Below are positions 23,101 to 33,319 of a DNA stretch of 64,000 bases, piece by piece. The stretch spans positions 744,001-808,000 of the forward strand of contig NC_010574.1 in NCBI RefSeq assembly GCF_000165395.2, in the 5' to 3' direction. Source of the stretch: Babesia bovis T2Bo. Taxonomy: Eukaryota > Apicomplexa > Aconoidasida > Piroplasmida > Babesiidae. The stretch's first letter is position 1, and every line of letters starts with the position of its first letter. The position numbers and the translations under genes were made by a program. The notes beneath the pieces were generated by a model that made no database searches, was not told the DNA's origin, and saw nothing but the letters and a program-made list of their open reading frames with translations.

Positions 23101-25659
23101 AACACGCTGGCGGTATTGAGTGCAATACGTGGTCAGACGGTTGACCGCCGTCATTTTGATGGTCGTTTAGACCATGGTTTTGTACCGCAGCCTGAACATC
23201 GTGTTGACTACACATCGGTTCGTCGGTACAATGTTGACTTTTGTCCTATATACTCCTCTCCTGAGGGTATTGTACAGGTTGGGTAGCTATATTATTGATC
23301 AATGCTTTACAGCCTGGTGGGAGTAACTTGAAGTTGTATGTTGTATCTCGTCGTAACAGTCTTCCTGGATTTCAGTCATATTTACCCTTTGATGTATTCA
23401 CTCAACTCAATCATTCCCATGGCGTTCAAGAACTGAGTCCCGGAGGTCAACGTGATATATTTGACTGTGGCATATCGAGCAGTGATGATGGTACTGAATT
23501 TGGTGGCAGTCCATATTTAACACCGAAATCGGTAGGCAAGCGCCTTGATTCTACTCGAAGTTCAATTCAACGCGAAGTAGTTTCACCAAATGTACAATAC
23601 ACGCCTGTAGCGTCAGTTTCTGCTACCCGTGGATTCCATGAGGGAACAGTCGATGCTCCTAATGTTGGTCTTAGCTCCACTGTGGTTCCAGAGGTAGTTG
23701 TCTCCTCTGGAAATGCGATTATTGCTCCACAACAAAGTCGTAAGAAAACTATTTCAGGCCGCCATGCGATAGAGCATCTATCGCCTACAGGTTATTCACC
23801 ATTTGCTTCTTTTGGTAATATATATGCAAATGGTCTCAAGGAACAAACAGGCGCGGATATACCCGCTGCGCCTGATCTTCATATCGCAAAACCCGAAGTT
23901 CTCAAGAAACGTCGTGGTCGTAAACCCAAGGATGCTGCCAAGCGTGGTAGGAAAAAACATGTTACCTTGGTTCCCGATATGGTTCCTATTGATTCGGAGC
24001 CGTTGCCATTACGTATTGCTGATGCTTCGGTATTGGACACCTCTACAGATTATGTACACAGCCCTGGTACTAAGGCAGTACCACATGTTAGCACTGCCAT
24101 GATGCCTTTGCCACCAGCAGTTGGTGATACCACTTCTATACATCGTATTAGTGATCACGTTGATTTGCGTCGTTTGAGCAACGGCAACATTTCATTGGAT
24201 ATTGGTGGCCATACAGGCGCTGAATCGATTGACAATCGCAGTGATGCCAATGTCCAGACGAATGCTATCGATGCTGGCCGACTATCGCTAGCAGTTGGCA
24301 GTGACGCCATTGATATGGGCGAGTATGCTACTCTAGAGGACCATGTACGCCGTGGTAGTTTAGGCGGGCCGAATAAACGACCGCGTCAGCGTGTTGCCAA
24401 GGACTCAATTAGCAGTGCTATGTTATTGAACAGTTGGTACATATCGTATGTAAACAAGGGCGACAAAAAGCGTGCTCGAAGGGCTGCTGTAGAGGATGCT
24501 GTGGTTTCTGATGATCGTCCCCGTCGGTATCCAACTCGTAATCGTTTACCTCCAATTCAACATTGGAATTCAAACTTCCATGAGGATGGTTCTTCTGTAT
24601 TATTCCTTGTTGGTGTGACATCATCTGACGACACCAAGTTGAATCAATCGTTGGCTCCGTCAGATTTATTATCCGACGATGGTAACAGCCCGGTAGGGTC
24701 ACCGGTGGCATCGCGTATGCAGCCTCGGAAGATCCCTGATGCTTCCCTGGTATTGAGTGACTCCGGTGGTACTATGGACGTCCATTTGGTCGAATCAAGT
24801 GCTGAAAGATACCTGCCTATAACAAATCACGTTTCAGGTCGGGAGGATATCGCCATATTACCCCTAAATTCACGTGGTGAGCGCACTCGAGAACCGAGAT
24901 CTGATATTGACTTACGTGCCATTGAAGACGTTCGCACTGGGAAGTCCATCCCTAAGAGCGTACGCAAACCAGCTAAACGCGTGGAGGGCACTAGGAAATC
25001 TACTGCTGGGCGTAAGAAGGAGCGTAGGGAGATGACCGTTGGTGAGGCGTGGGACATATTGTTGACTGAGGACCACGTGACATCTGATGACATATCTGAG
25101 ATACAAGAGAGACCCAAGGTAGCTAAAAGAGGTCGCCCCAAAGCTAGTACCGTATCCACGGCTTCTTTAACTATGACTGAAAAAGGTCCCACCCAATCGG
25201 CATCACAACCTCGTGGCAATCTAGAACCCGATTCAGAGGCGTTTGATCGTGGTCGTCTATTCAGTTACAACTCTTTGTTCAGGATTGACCGGGCACCAAT
25301 CCATGCTCACCACGGTTCGTTATTCCAACCTCTTGTGATGAACAAGCGTTGTCGCACTTCTCATGTAGTTATTCCCAAGGGCAAAAACGTGCAAATGGGC
25401 AATGTCAAGGGCAATTTCATTGTAAGTCGTTTATTATTATTTATATGGTGCAGACTGGGTACCTCTATACTGGCGATCGTGTATGCATTCGAAGCTTGGG
25501 TACGCATTGGCCTGTGGAACCAGGTCGTGCATTTTTCCTTCCTATATATGAAGAGTGGGCTTTATACAACGAAAGCGAGTATGTTTGTTGTTAGTTAAAT
25601 AACATATTTACAGTACCCACGATGCCGTTTTGGCATTGATATTTGTCACTATACAGTAG
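23101..25659 (+). CDS. CENP-C/Mif2-like kinetochore protein (5' end unresolved)
   Basis: Exons 23101-23277, 23313-25421, 25454-25578 and 25614-25659 join in frame. The first listed exon follows a TAG acceptor and contains no in-frame ATG, so an upstream start exon is missing from this model. The protein (about 818 residues seen) is mostly disordered. It carries AT-hook-like elements (KRRGRKPKD near 23,920 and KRGRPKAS near 25,130). A CENP-C-motif-like element, RRYPTRNRLPPIQHW, lies near 24,520-24,570. It ends in a short beta-rich segment (SHVVIPKGKN, GDRVCIRSLG, GRAFFLPIYEEWALYNE) that resembles the C-terminal cupin dimerisation fold of CENP-C. That order, motif then cupin, is diagnostic. The protein would bind CENP-A nucleosomes at the centromere. 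A generic AT-hook protein is the alternative. Confidence 0.65.
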
Positions 25660-25850
25660 CTAACCCGGCCTCCTAGCCTTTTATTAATGGATATGTTTTT
25701 GTTGGATCAACGGATTTTATTATATACATTATTACATCGCAAAAGTCTGTAACATTCTATAGTCTTGATGCTCTATTTCACATCTGTGTATTCGTCGATT
25801 CCTGCAGAAGTGAGTCTCAATCAGCTTTAAGCCTTACCTCCCATTGTTAG

Positions 25851-26275
25851 ATGTACACTGCAGGAGTCATTTTCTCCACGCTGTTTAGCCTTTATTACTT
25901 CTACGGCTACGTATGCACTTTTGGCATCTGCGTTGATAGCGTACATTTGCATAAATATCTGTGGGTTTATGTAATACTAATAATGGGCCTACCCTTTTAT
26001 CTACTGTGCTATGCCACCTATTGGACAGTAGAAACACATCTCGATGAGCAACATCCTTATCTTCCTTTGGGGCCTATATATGTTTATGCAACTCTATGGC
26101 ACCTACCTCTATGCAAATGTTTTTCATTAATGCTTCACCATATCTGCTAGACATGATAACGGCCGCATTCAACTTTCGCGAAATTCCCGTTAGAGTTGTG
26201 CATATTTCTGGCAACAGGTCTGTGCAACATTGGGATCACTACGATATATGCTTACTCCACAAGTCCCATCCTTGA
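25851..26275 (+). CDS. small two-span membrane protein resembling PIG-P
   Basis: Exons 25851-26118 and 26151-26275, separated by a 32-nt intron, give 130 residues. Two hydrophobic helices (about residues 4-26 and 35-58) are followed by a polar tail containing FREIPVRVVHIS. The PIG-P family has the same plan: two membrane helices, then a cytosolic tail with a D-[IL]-[PS]-I-x3-N-like motif. PIG-P is a subunit of the GPI N-acetylglucosaminyltransferase in the ER, which starts GPI-anchor synthesis. Sequence similarity is weak, and DPM2 has a comparable size and topology, so this is a tentative family call. The second exon runs on the opposite strand through the last coding bases of the RAD51-like gene, so the 3' ends overlap if both models hold. 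Confidence 0.45.
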
Positions 26276-27139
26276 GTATCGTCCACAATGCCAGTTATTG
26301 TGTGTATCATCACTATTGCAGGTGTCTTCCTAGGGTTGTCGTCTGAAGTATTGGATAACGACGGAGGGCTTGGACTTTGGTGCGTAGGGCTATTCACACT
26401 GCCTTCAGCTTTAGGGTATACATAGGCGTACAGGTCTTCAATTAACCATTTTACATCCGATATGATACGGCAGGTATGAATTTCAATGCGATCGAGAATA
26501 AAATTAGTAAAATCATTTAGATTGGTATAGCCTGTATTTATTGATAATATCAATATAGTGTTACCTGGAGGGCGATTAACTGATAGATACTCGCGTATAT
26601 TCTGGCGCAAAAATCGTTTATTCGGTATTCCATCTAGGAAATATAAATGCCAGTGTGATTACTTACTGTATGAAATAATGAGTGCGTGTTCAGTTGGATT
26701 GTTAGCCACATGATGTATAATGGTGTTTATCATAACCTGAGAATTATGTATCACTGAAAGTGTATATCAGTATCTGATATGCAACCTCCAAAAGGAACAT
26801 ATTACACTCATGACATCTAGATAAAGCATGAAAGTGTGAATGAACCCCGTCTGATAAGTGCACTAACACTCAGTAGCTATAAGTAATACCCAATTACTAG
26901 TAACTCACAAATCCAACATATTCAGACCGTAGACCAACAAATTCGGTAACCTCCTGAGTGAATATTCCTCCGCCTAATATTTGATTCAAACTGCAAATAA
27001 TTCTTAATGACATGGGAATATACCTGAATGAAGAGGTTGGGATACACCTCTTCTGAGCCAAGTTGTTAAGCGAAGCCTTGCTATACTGTTCCAAAAATTG
27101 CATAGCGGCGTGTGCTACGAGTGTATAAATGCTACACAT
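26239..27139 (-). CDS. degenerate RAD51/XRCC2-like protein
   Basis: Exons in order of translation: 27139-27024, 26990-26909, 26736-26667, 26633-26565 and 26531-26239, giving 209 residues. Introns are 33 nt except one of 172 nt. The best family clue is SLNQILGGGIFTQEVTEFVG, which matches the RAD51-family lead-in 'LD.LLGGGI..G.ITE..G' just before Walker A. In RAD51 proteins GxxxxGK[ST] follows at once, but here the text is LRSEYVGF and no GKT/GKS occurs in any exon. Later parts (EHALIISYN, AIVMIHTITGIV) sit where strand/Walker B text would be expected, without a clear hhhhD. It may be a RAD51 paralog that serves structurally, like ATP-independent paralogs elsewhere. The 172-nt intron could hide a Walker A exon, but none is visible in it. 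Confidence 0.5.
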
Positions 27140-28244
27140 CGTAACTTACGCCTTGATATATAGGATTCCATTTAATCAAATCTGTTGTCTAGTATATGTT
27201 CATTAGTCCGTTATGATGTATAATTAAACACACACATCCATTTCTAGGAATTAGGTCAACAAAGAAATGACTGTTACCCTTTTATAATAAAGGTAACTTA
27301 TATATATTAAAGATTCATTAAAAATAAAGTGACATCGTACGAAACATTGCTGTTCGATAATAATCGACATTTCGCACATTTACGTTTTTTGAATCTTTTT
27401 TCAAGTTAATCGAATATATCAAAATGAAAAAATAAAATATCGCTTGATGTGTCTATTCAATTCCAGTTTCATATACTGAGATTATACTATGGAATCTCAA
27501 CATGTGTATTGCCACGACATGATTAATTTAGGTCGTCAGCACTTTTGTGTAGTCTAATGGTTTACATGTGATTTTAGTTAATATATCTATTATATAGATA
27601 TAATATAATTCCGGGTGTATGCTATTTTGATTTTGGGTGTACTTCATATGGCAGTACACATACTGGATGTATATTCCATAGTGCTTTACGTTTATGATAT
27701 ATTAGGAATCTTTTATATAGACACAGTTACTAAATAAATACACATAATTGGTGTGTTGAATTTTTGCAGCTTTCTATGCAAAATTGGGTCTACAGTTGCT
27801 GCGCGACGCTGGTCGTTTCTTTATTGGCCTTCATTATTAATTAATCACACTGGGATTAAATATTTCCCAATATACTTGGTACAATTTGTACTCTTAAAGA
27901 CAACCCATTGCTTAATTCGGCAATATCTAGTGCGTATTACTACCTAAGGTATGTTTGCGTTATTACAGCACCTGGGTTGTTTGATCCATGTCTTCTAGTA
28001 TGGACTTACAGTAGGCTCCATGAAGTCTATATTATGTGTAGTGTGTTTGTATATAATTGTGTCTATAGGCTAATATCATTCAGGCAGTTACTTTGACGTT
28101 GGTGTCTGGTTGCTGTTATATCAACTATCTTGTTTGTTCTGCACAGTGATCATATGCTAATCGATATGGTCCTATTTTGGAATAACGGTGTTTTATCTTA
28201 TAAGTGGTCTATAGAAGACTTATAGGATTCGCCGTGTTTTTACG
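27140..28244. other. spacer with possible unassigned short exons
   Basis: About 1.1 kb between diverging RAD51-like and RRN3 starts. Around 27,771-27,846 a plus-strand frame after a TTTTTGCAG acceptor reads AKLGLQLLRDAGRFFIGL, and at about 27,870-27,950 another frame reads GTICTLKDNPLLNSA before a GTATGT donor. These look more protein-like than the surroundings. I could not chain them into a gene with a start and stop. They may be exons of a small gene or chance frames. Confidence 0.3.
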
Positions 28245-31200
28245 ATGGCGAGTTACTTATCGCAACTCCGGCGGTTTAAAGTTAACCGTGCCAACTTAGT
28301 GGAGAATGAACCTGCTCCGGTAGTGGTCAACAACACCACGATTATCCGGTATGTGCATTGTTGTATGTCTATCACTTTTCAGCAAACTGCAAGATATATC
28401 TAGATCACCATCTCAGGATGAAGGGACGTTAAAAGAATACATACGTATACTATGTGAGGAGATGCATTGGCAGTGTGCCAGTGAATCCGAGGTTAATGAT
28501 GTTACCAATGGGTTAATCGATATGGTCACAACAGAACACTCGTTACTGGGATCAGTTGTCCACGAGATTGTAGCTAAATTTAGGCGCATAGAGGGCGAAA
28601 ATGGCAAGATTGACATCGTTGACAAGGTATTCGATAATTTCTTGGAACTGAAAAAACAGTTGCGTCACATTCTTATCAACAGTACCTTGGACGTACCTCT
28701 TGAAGGCGATAGTTTAAAAATAGTTCGTGAAATATTACGCCAATATCCAGGTTCTATAGACGTGGATTCAGTTACTATTTTCACATCGGTCCATTTGAAT
28801 CCGAAGTATCGCGGGATGCGTTGTTTCTTCTTCAAGGAAGCCGATGGCCGATGCACTGACTTTAGTTATGCTCGGTGTGCTGATGGCGTTCCTGCACGGT
28901 ACCATCGGCTACACAATGTGTTTATAGACGTTCTAGTGGAACTATGTCGCCTATACCCTAGGGTAATAGGCCAGGTGATAGAGTCCTTTGAGAACTTGTA
29001 TCCACACTACAACCTTGCCCTGGAACATCACGTGTCGGTATCTAGGAATTTATGCACTCTTGCTAGAAGGGTACCAGCTTTATTGGGGCCACTGTATCGA
29101 TTGCTGATTACCAAGGTTACTATCATTGACGCCGAGATAAAGTTAGAGGACCCTAGTGAGTTTTGCGAGGAGAAGATTAAGGCGCTGCGACTGGAGACAA
29201 TGCGCCAGCTGGCGTCTGAGTTAAAGAGTGGATCTATTGACATCTCTGAGGCTAAGCACCGTATTGGCAACCCCAACTGGTACCAGGAGCTTTACGCCAC
29301 TGTACGTACTGATGAGGACCTGGATGACATGACGCAGAAGTTGGATGCTGTAATGTCAGTTTTGTTCAGCTCGCTGACTAGGCTACTAAATGACAATATG
29401 GACACGCCCGCTGTGCAGAAACCATCAATGCCCGAGTTAACAGAGGACTCCTCTGATAGTGACGGAAGCGACTCTGTATCCACTAGTGGCTACCATTCCG
29501 TATCCAGTTATAGGAATGAAGAGGTCAATTATCCAGATCATGGATTACGCAGCAAGTCTGTTTCGGGTGTCGTCAAATCAGAAGTGGGTTATAATGTCCC
29601 AACGGTTGCTGACAGGATAGTGTCTGAATTACTCGACGTCTTCGAGGATGTAGTGCTACCAACGCAACGGTGTAAATACGTCCAGTTCCTATATATCCAC
29701 GTGGCTTCTATGAAGACTGCATGGTCCCATTTATTCCTGCAACGGCTGTTACTTATACTATATGACGAAGAGGCCCATTCAACAAGTCGACGTTATGCTA
29801 GTAGCTACATAGCCTCGATAGTATCGCGTGCTGATTTTATCCAGGGCCAAGTTGTTTGTAGTGTGGTGTACTATCTGTTTTCCATATTGGCCAAGTTCGA
29901 ATATCTCTTGGTGCAGTGTCAGGATTCGGGTGCTAGTAGTGTGACTTCTGATTTTACCCTTAGGTCCCAAAATCGCTTTGGTGAATCCGGCAGTATAAGA
30001 TCGCATTCACAAATGAATCGATTCTATTCCTTATTACAGGACATACTTCATATAGTCTCTTACCATGCAGGTACACTAGGTAGTTCACCTCGTTGCGTGC
30101 GTTACCTCCAGGACAAAAGGTTATCTGTATGTACTTTCCTAGACAGCCATTTGTTCCCAGTTGGCCGTATGCGCGAGACTGTAGTTGATAACGCAATATC
30201 CGCGACATCTATAGTCCCCGAGCTGCGAACACTGCACATATCACTGGTTAAAGCCAGGGAAGCGGTATTCAGCAGTGACAACGCGTGTGCCAAAGGGTAT
30301 TCCACAAAAGTGATAGAAGGAAGTTTTCCCTATGACTCATTTGCTCTGTATCACTCCCGGTACTTCATTCGCAATAACTATCGTTTACATGGTTACTACG
30401 AGCTAAACAAGGACTTGGTGGCAGTGAAGCAGGAGCTGGTAGACATGGCACCTGATTACGTGGTAACTAAGGAACCAACAGCTAGAAAATGCATTCCAGT
30501 ATCGGCGTTACGTGACATTAAGGTTGAATGTACAAAAAAAGTTCCTCATGGCCTCGATTTGATACCGGATGGCACCAGTATCGACGTGCCAATGAAGAAA
30601 TCAGATCTTGACAGCGATATTCCCGAGGACAGGATAGTTGACCAGTTCATGCAGGCGACGCCTACTCGTCCGGAGCCGTGGCAAAGTCCAGTTCCGAGAT
30701 TGCAGAATCAGGGATTCGCTGTCGTGGGTGATCTTAACACGTCGGGGTACACCACTACCGAGGGTGGATTCTCCGACACAAAACATGATAACGCCCTTTG
30801 TTCATCACAGGATAGCGGTAGCTCCATTGCAACGCACATTCGGTCGCGGCTGCAACGGAAACACAGGAGGACACAAAAAATCGATATGGATCCCTTGTTC
30901 GATTTTTACGGGGAGGATGTGTCCGACATTTCAGAAGTCGACTTTAGGAGCGACAACCTGAAGCGTTTAAAGAGCTGCTCGAGCGCCGGTACTGAGTACT
31001 CCACAACCGGGCCTGAGGTCCCGGCTGACCATACCAACGACGACCAGCAGCTTATAGTTATCGGCATTGACCAGTTGGATGACTTTGAACTGTCACTTTC
31101 AAGCTCGATTTTGGTTAATGCCCCCAAGCGGAGCAGTAAACGAATATTCGACCTCTTGACAGCGACAGCGGCTTATAAATCGGCCATAGTCAATTCCGAG

Positions 31201-31245
31201 GTGACAAAGAACATACATAAGCGGTGTCAGGATTCACTCAAATAG
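28245..31245 (+). CDS. RRN3: RNA polymerase I transcription initiation factor RRN3 (TIF-IA)
   Basis: Exons 28245-28348 and 28383-31245 with a 34-nt intron give 988 residues, longer than yeast or human RRN3 because of disordered inserts. The HEAT-type core is recognisable: ELCRLYPRVIGQVIESF, PALLGPLYRLLITKVTIIDAEI, then LDAVMSVLFSSLTRLL. Next comes LDVFEDVVLPTQRCKYVQF and the block RRYASSYIASIVSRADF, all in the family order. A Ser/Asp-rich acidic linker lies at about residues 360-390, and the last ~250 residues are unstructured and charged. RRN3 bridges RNA polymerase I to the core factor at the rDNA promoter. In other eukaryotes it is a growth-control point through phosphorylation. Its last 8 coding bases overlap the 3' end of the AMMECR1 gene on the other strand. 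Confidence 0.9.
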
Positions 31246-32091
31246 AGGGATCCAATTTGACGTAGTCACTATAGCTTAATTTAAGCTTCTTGCTTTGATA
31301 TCTCGTGACCTGTATATATGTGTTCCTGGCAGTATAAACGGTACCAATGCATCTATAGATACCCACCTCTAGGATCTTCCATAACTTTGTAGGGTCACCA
31401 CGACGATACCCAGCCTTGCGTATAAGCTGGTTAATAGCGGCCTGTTTGGTTAAATGGTTCTCCTCAGCGACCTCGGGGAGGTATGTAGATGAGTACCTAT
31501 TGCATGATCTCTGGGCTCATATATAACTCACTTCTCTCCATTATGGTAAAACTTTATTATAACTCCGTGCTTACCAACCTCCCAGTCACTAGGGTTTTCA
31601 GCAGGCTGCGCCGTGTATAGAAATGGATATATCGCCAACCTCGTAGGTATGTAGTAGCGACACTTTGCATATCAGCTTGGGCACCTCTTCGGCAGTTATA
31701 GGCTTGAATCTCTTATCATCATATGCGCTCAATTGGGCGTAATAACCTAGCGAATATAAAGGAGTTTACCAGTACATACCCAAACTCTCGATGGACACCT
31801 TGCCCAAACTTCCAACACAACCACGCAATTGCTCGTTGCTGTAAGATATGTATGTATAAAATCTTAACATACCCATTATCGTCCACGATCATCCATGTTA
31901 CAAACATGGCAGACTTAATACCGAGGTCCATTAACCTCTGCATATCACTCCGAATTGGCTTTTTGTTTTTCTGTAAATATATATTCATTGAATCCCAGAC
32001 GTACAGTCAACAACTCATCCAAGGCGTCAAAACAAGAGGCGCAGAAATTGTCATCGAGGGTGTTGAGCATAAAGTCGATGTCAGTTGGCAT
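31238..32091 (-). CDS. AMMECR1: AMMECR1-domain protein
   Basis: Six exons in order of translation: 32091-32005, 31970-31873, 31838-31780, 31746-31640, 31605-31532 and 31496-31238, giving 227 residues. All five introns are 33-35 nt. After splicing the AMMECR1 signature appears in full: FVTWMIVDDNG-NEQLRGCVGSLG (the LRGCIG motif), DDKRFKPITAEEVPKLICKVSLL, and DWEVGKHGVIIKF. It ends with TYLPEVAEENHLTKQAAINQLIRKAGYRR and finally KLKLSYSDY. The family is conserved from archaea to humans and is fold-related to radical-SAM partner proteins (MEMO/AMMECR1 neighbours in prokaryotes). The molecular function is not settled. The start is the Met of MPTDIDFML; an upstream in-frame Met near 32157 is less likely. 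The TGA stop lies inside the RRN3 coding end. Confidence 0.92.
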
Positions 32092-33319
32092 GGTTACAAT
32101 GGTATTAAATAAGCTCCAGAATGATATCTTATATTTGAATTGTTTCTGCAGGGTCAAAATTTATGCCTGAACGAATATACTCCAGCGATTGATTGTCGAT
32201 AGATAGCCTATTTAGTGACAATAAGCTAGTAAACAAGTCGTTGTATTGTGTACCAGGAGTTAAACAATTATCTTGTTAACTCCATGCAAACGAGACAATA
32301 CGTAAATCTACTTTGGCAAACAGAGTTGGATTCCAAAGGTAGCGTGCAATATATCTGTATTCCCAATGAACAGATGTAGTATTGACAAGAAAACTATTAC
32401 TGAAAATTAAAAAATAAAACTCCACAGAAAAGACATTTAAATAGGACCAAAGGTATACGTGGAAGAATACATGCGTTAGATTGATACGTAATGGAACCGG
32501 GCATTATCCAACATATACCAACATATTGCACAAAAAAATAGACAATTTGTAAATATACCAGATGTATTACTAAATTATTAAATATGTAATAGATACAAAT
32601 GTTTTAGTAGATATACGGCAAAACACATGAAACAAGATCACAGGTTAACGTGGATCTAAGTGTATATATCACAACGCAACATTACCTCAAACGCAATGAA
32701 GTGGGTAACATATAACATATCCTAGATTGAATAACGAATTGTTTTTATTTTTCATTTATTAGTAAGCATATTTAATATTACACACACGTGTTGCTGCTGC
32801 TGATCATATCGCGATAACATCGCTATTATATATAAGATCTATTTATAAAATATAGTAGGACATTCTGTTTATGGAAAATACTGAATAACTAATGCTATGT
32901 GTAACATAAAGTAGGTGTACTCGGATATTAGCGCTACAGATTGTTGCCTTTACCTGTGATATGTTGGTGTACGCAATGTTTACCTCAAGATCCATTACAC
33001 GTGAATGAGTATGCAATTAATCTGTTTCTGAGTTAATTCCTTGATACAAGACATCGGATTGAACGCTTTAACAAGGTAATTTTTTGATACTACTCATAGG
33101 TGTGTGGTATTACAGGCTAATTCCTTGAGATATCGTTTATATATCTGTTTATAATTTGGTTCATGGCCTATTGGTAGTGATACCGAGCAATGGTGTATAG
33201 ATTTATGTCTACATAAATGAGATAACATTTTTCATCTGTATTGTGGCGTTTTAGCGACAATACTTCATTTGTATCTTGAGTCGTAAGAATCTACATTCTT
33301 ACAGTGGAGCGTAATCACC
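32092..33319. other. divergent spacer between AMMECR1 and the eight-span membrane protein
   Basis: About 1.2 kb, strongly AT-rich, no coding exon supported. Probable promoters for both flanking genes. A short CTG repeat-like run (TTGCTGCTGCTG at about 32,789-32,801) is the only simple repeat noted. Confidence 0.45.

Noticed and set aside
25057..25219. Minus-strand frame inside the CENP-C-like gene
   Set aside because: Shadow of the plus-strand coding frame with no splice or start support.
31719..32170. Several plus- and minus-strand frames of 70-130 residues
   Set aside because: They are exons of AMMECR1 read through short introns, or their antisense.
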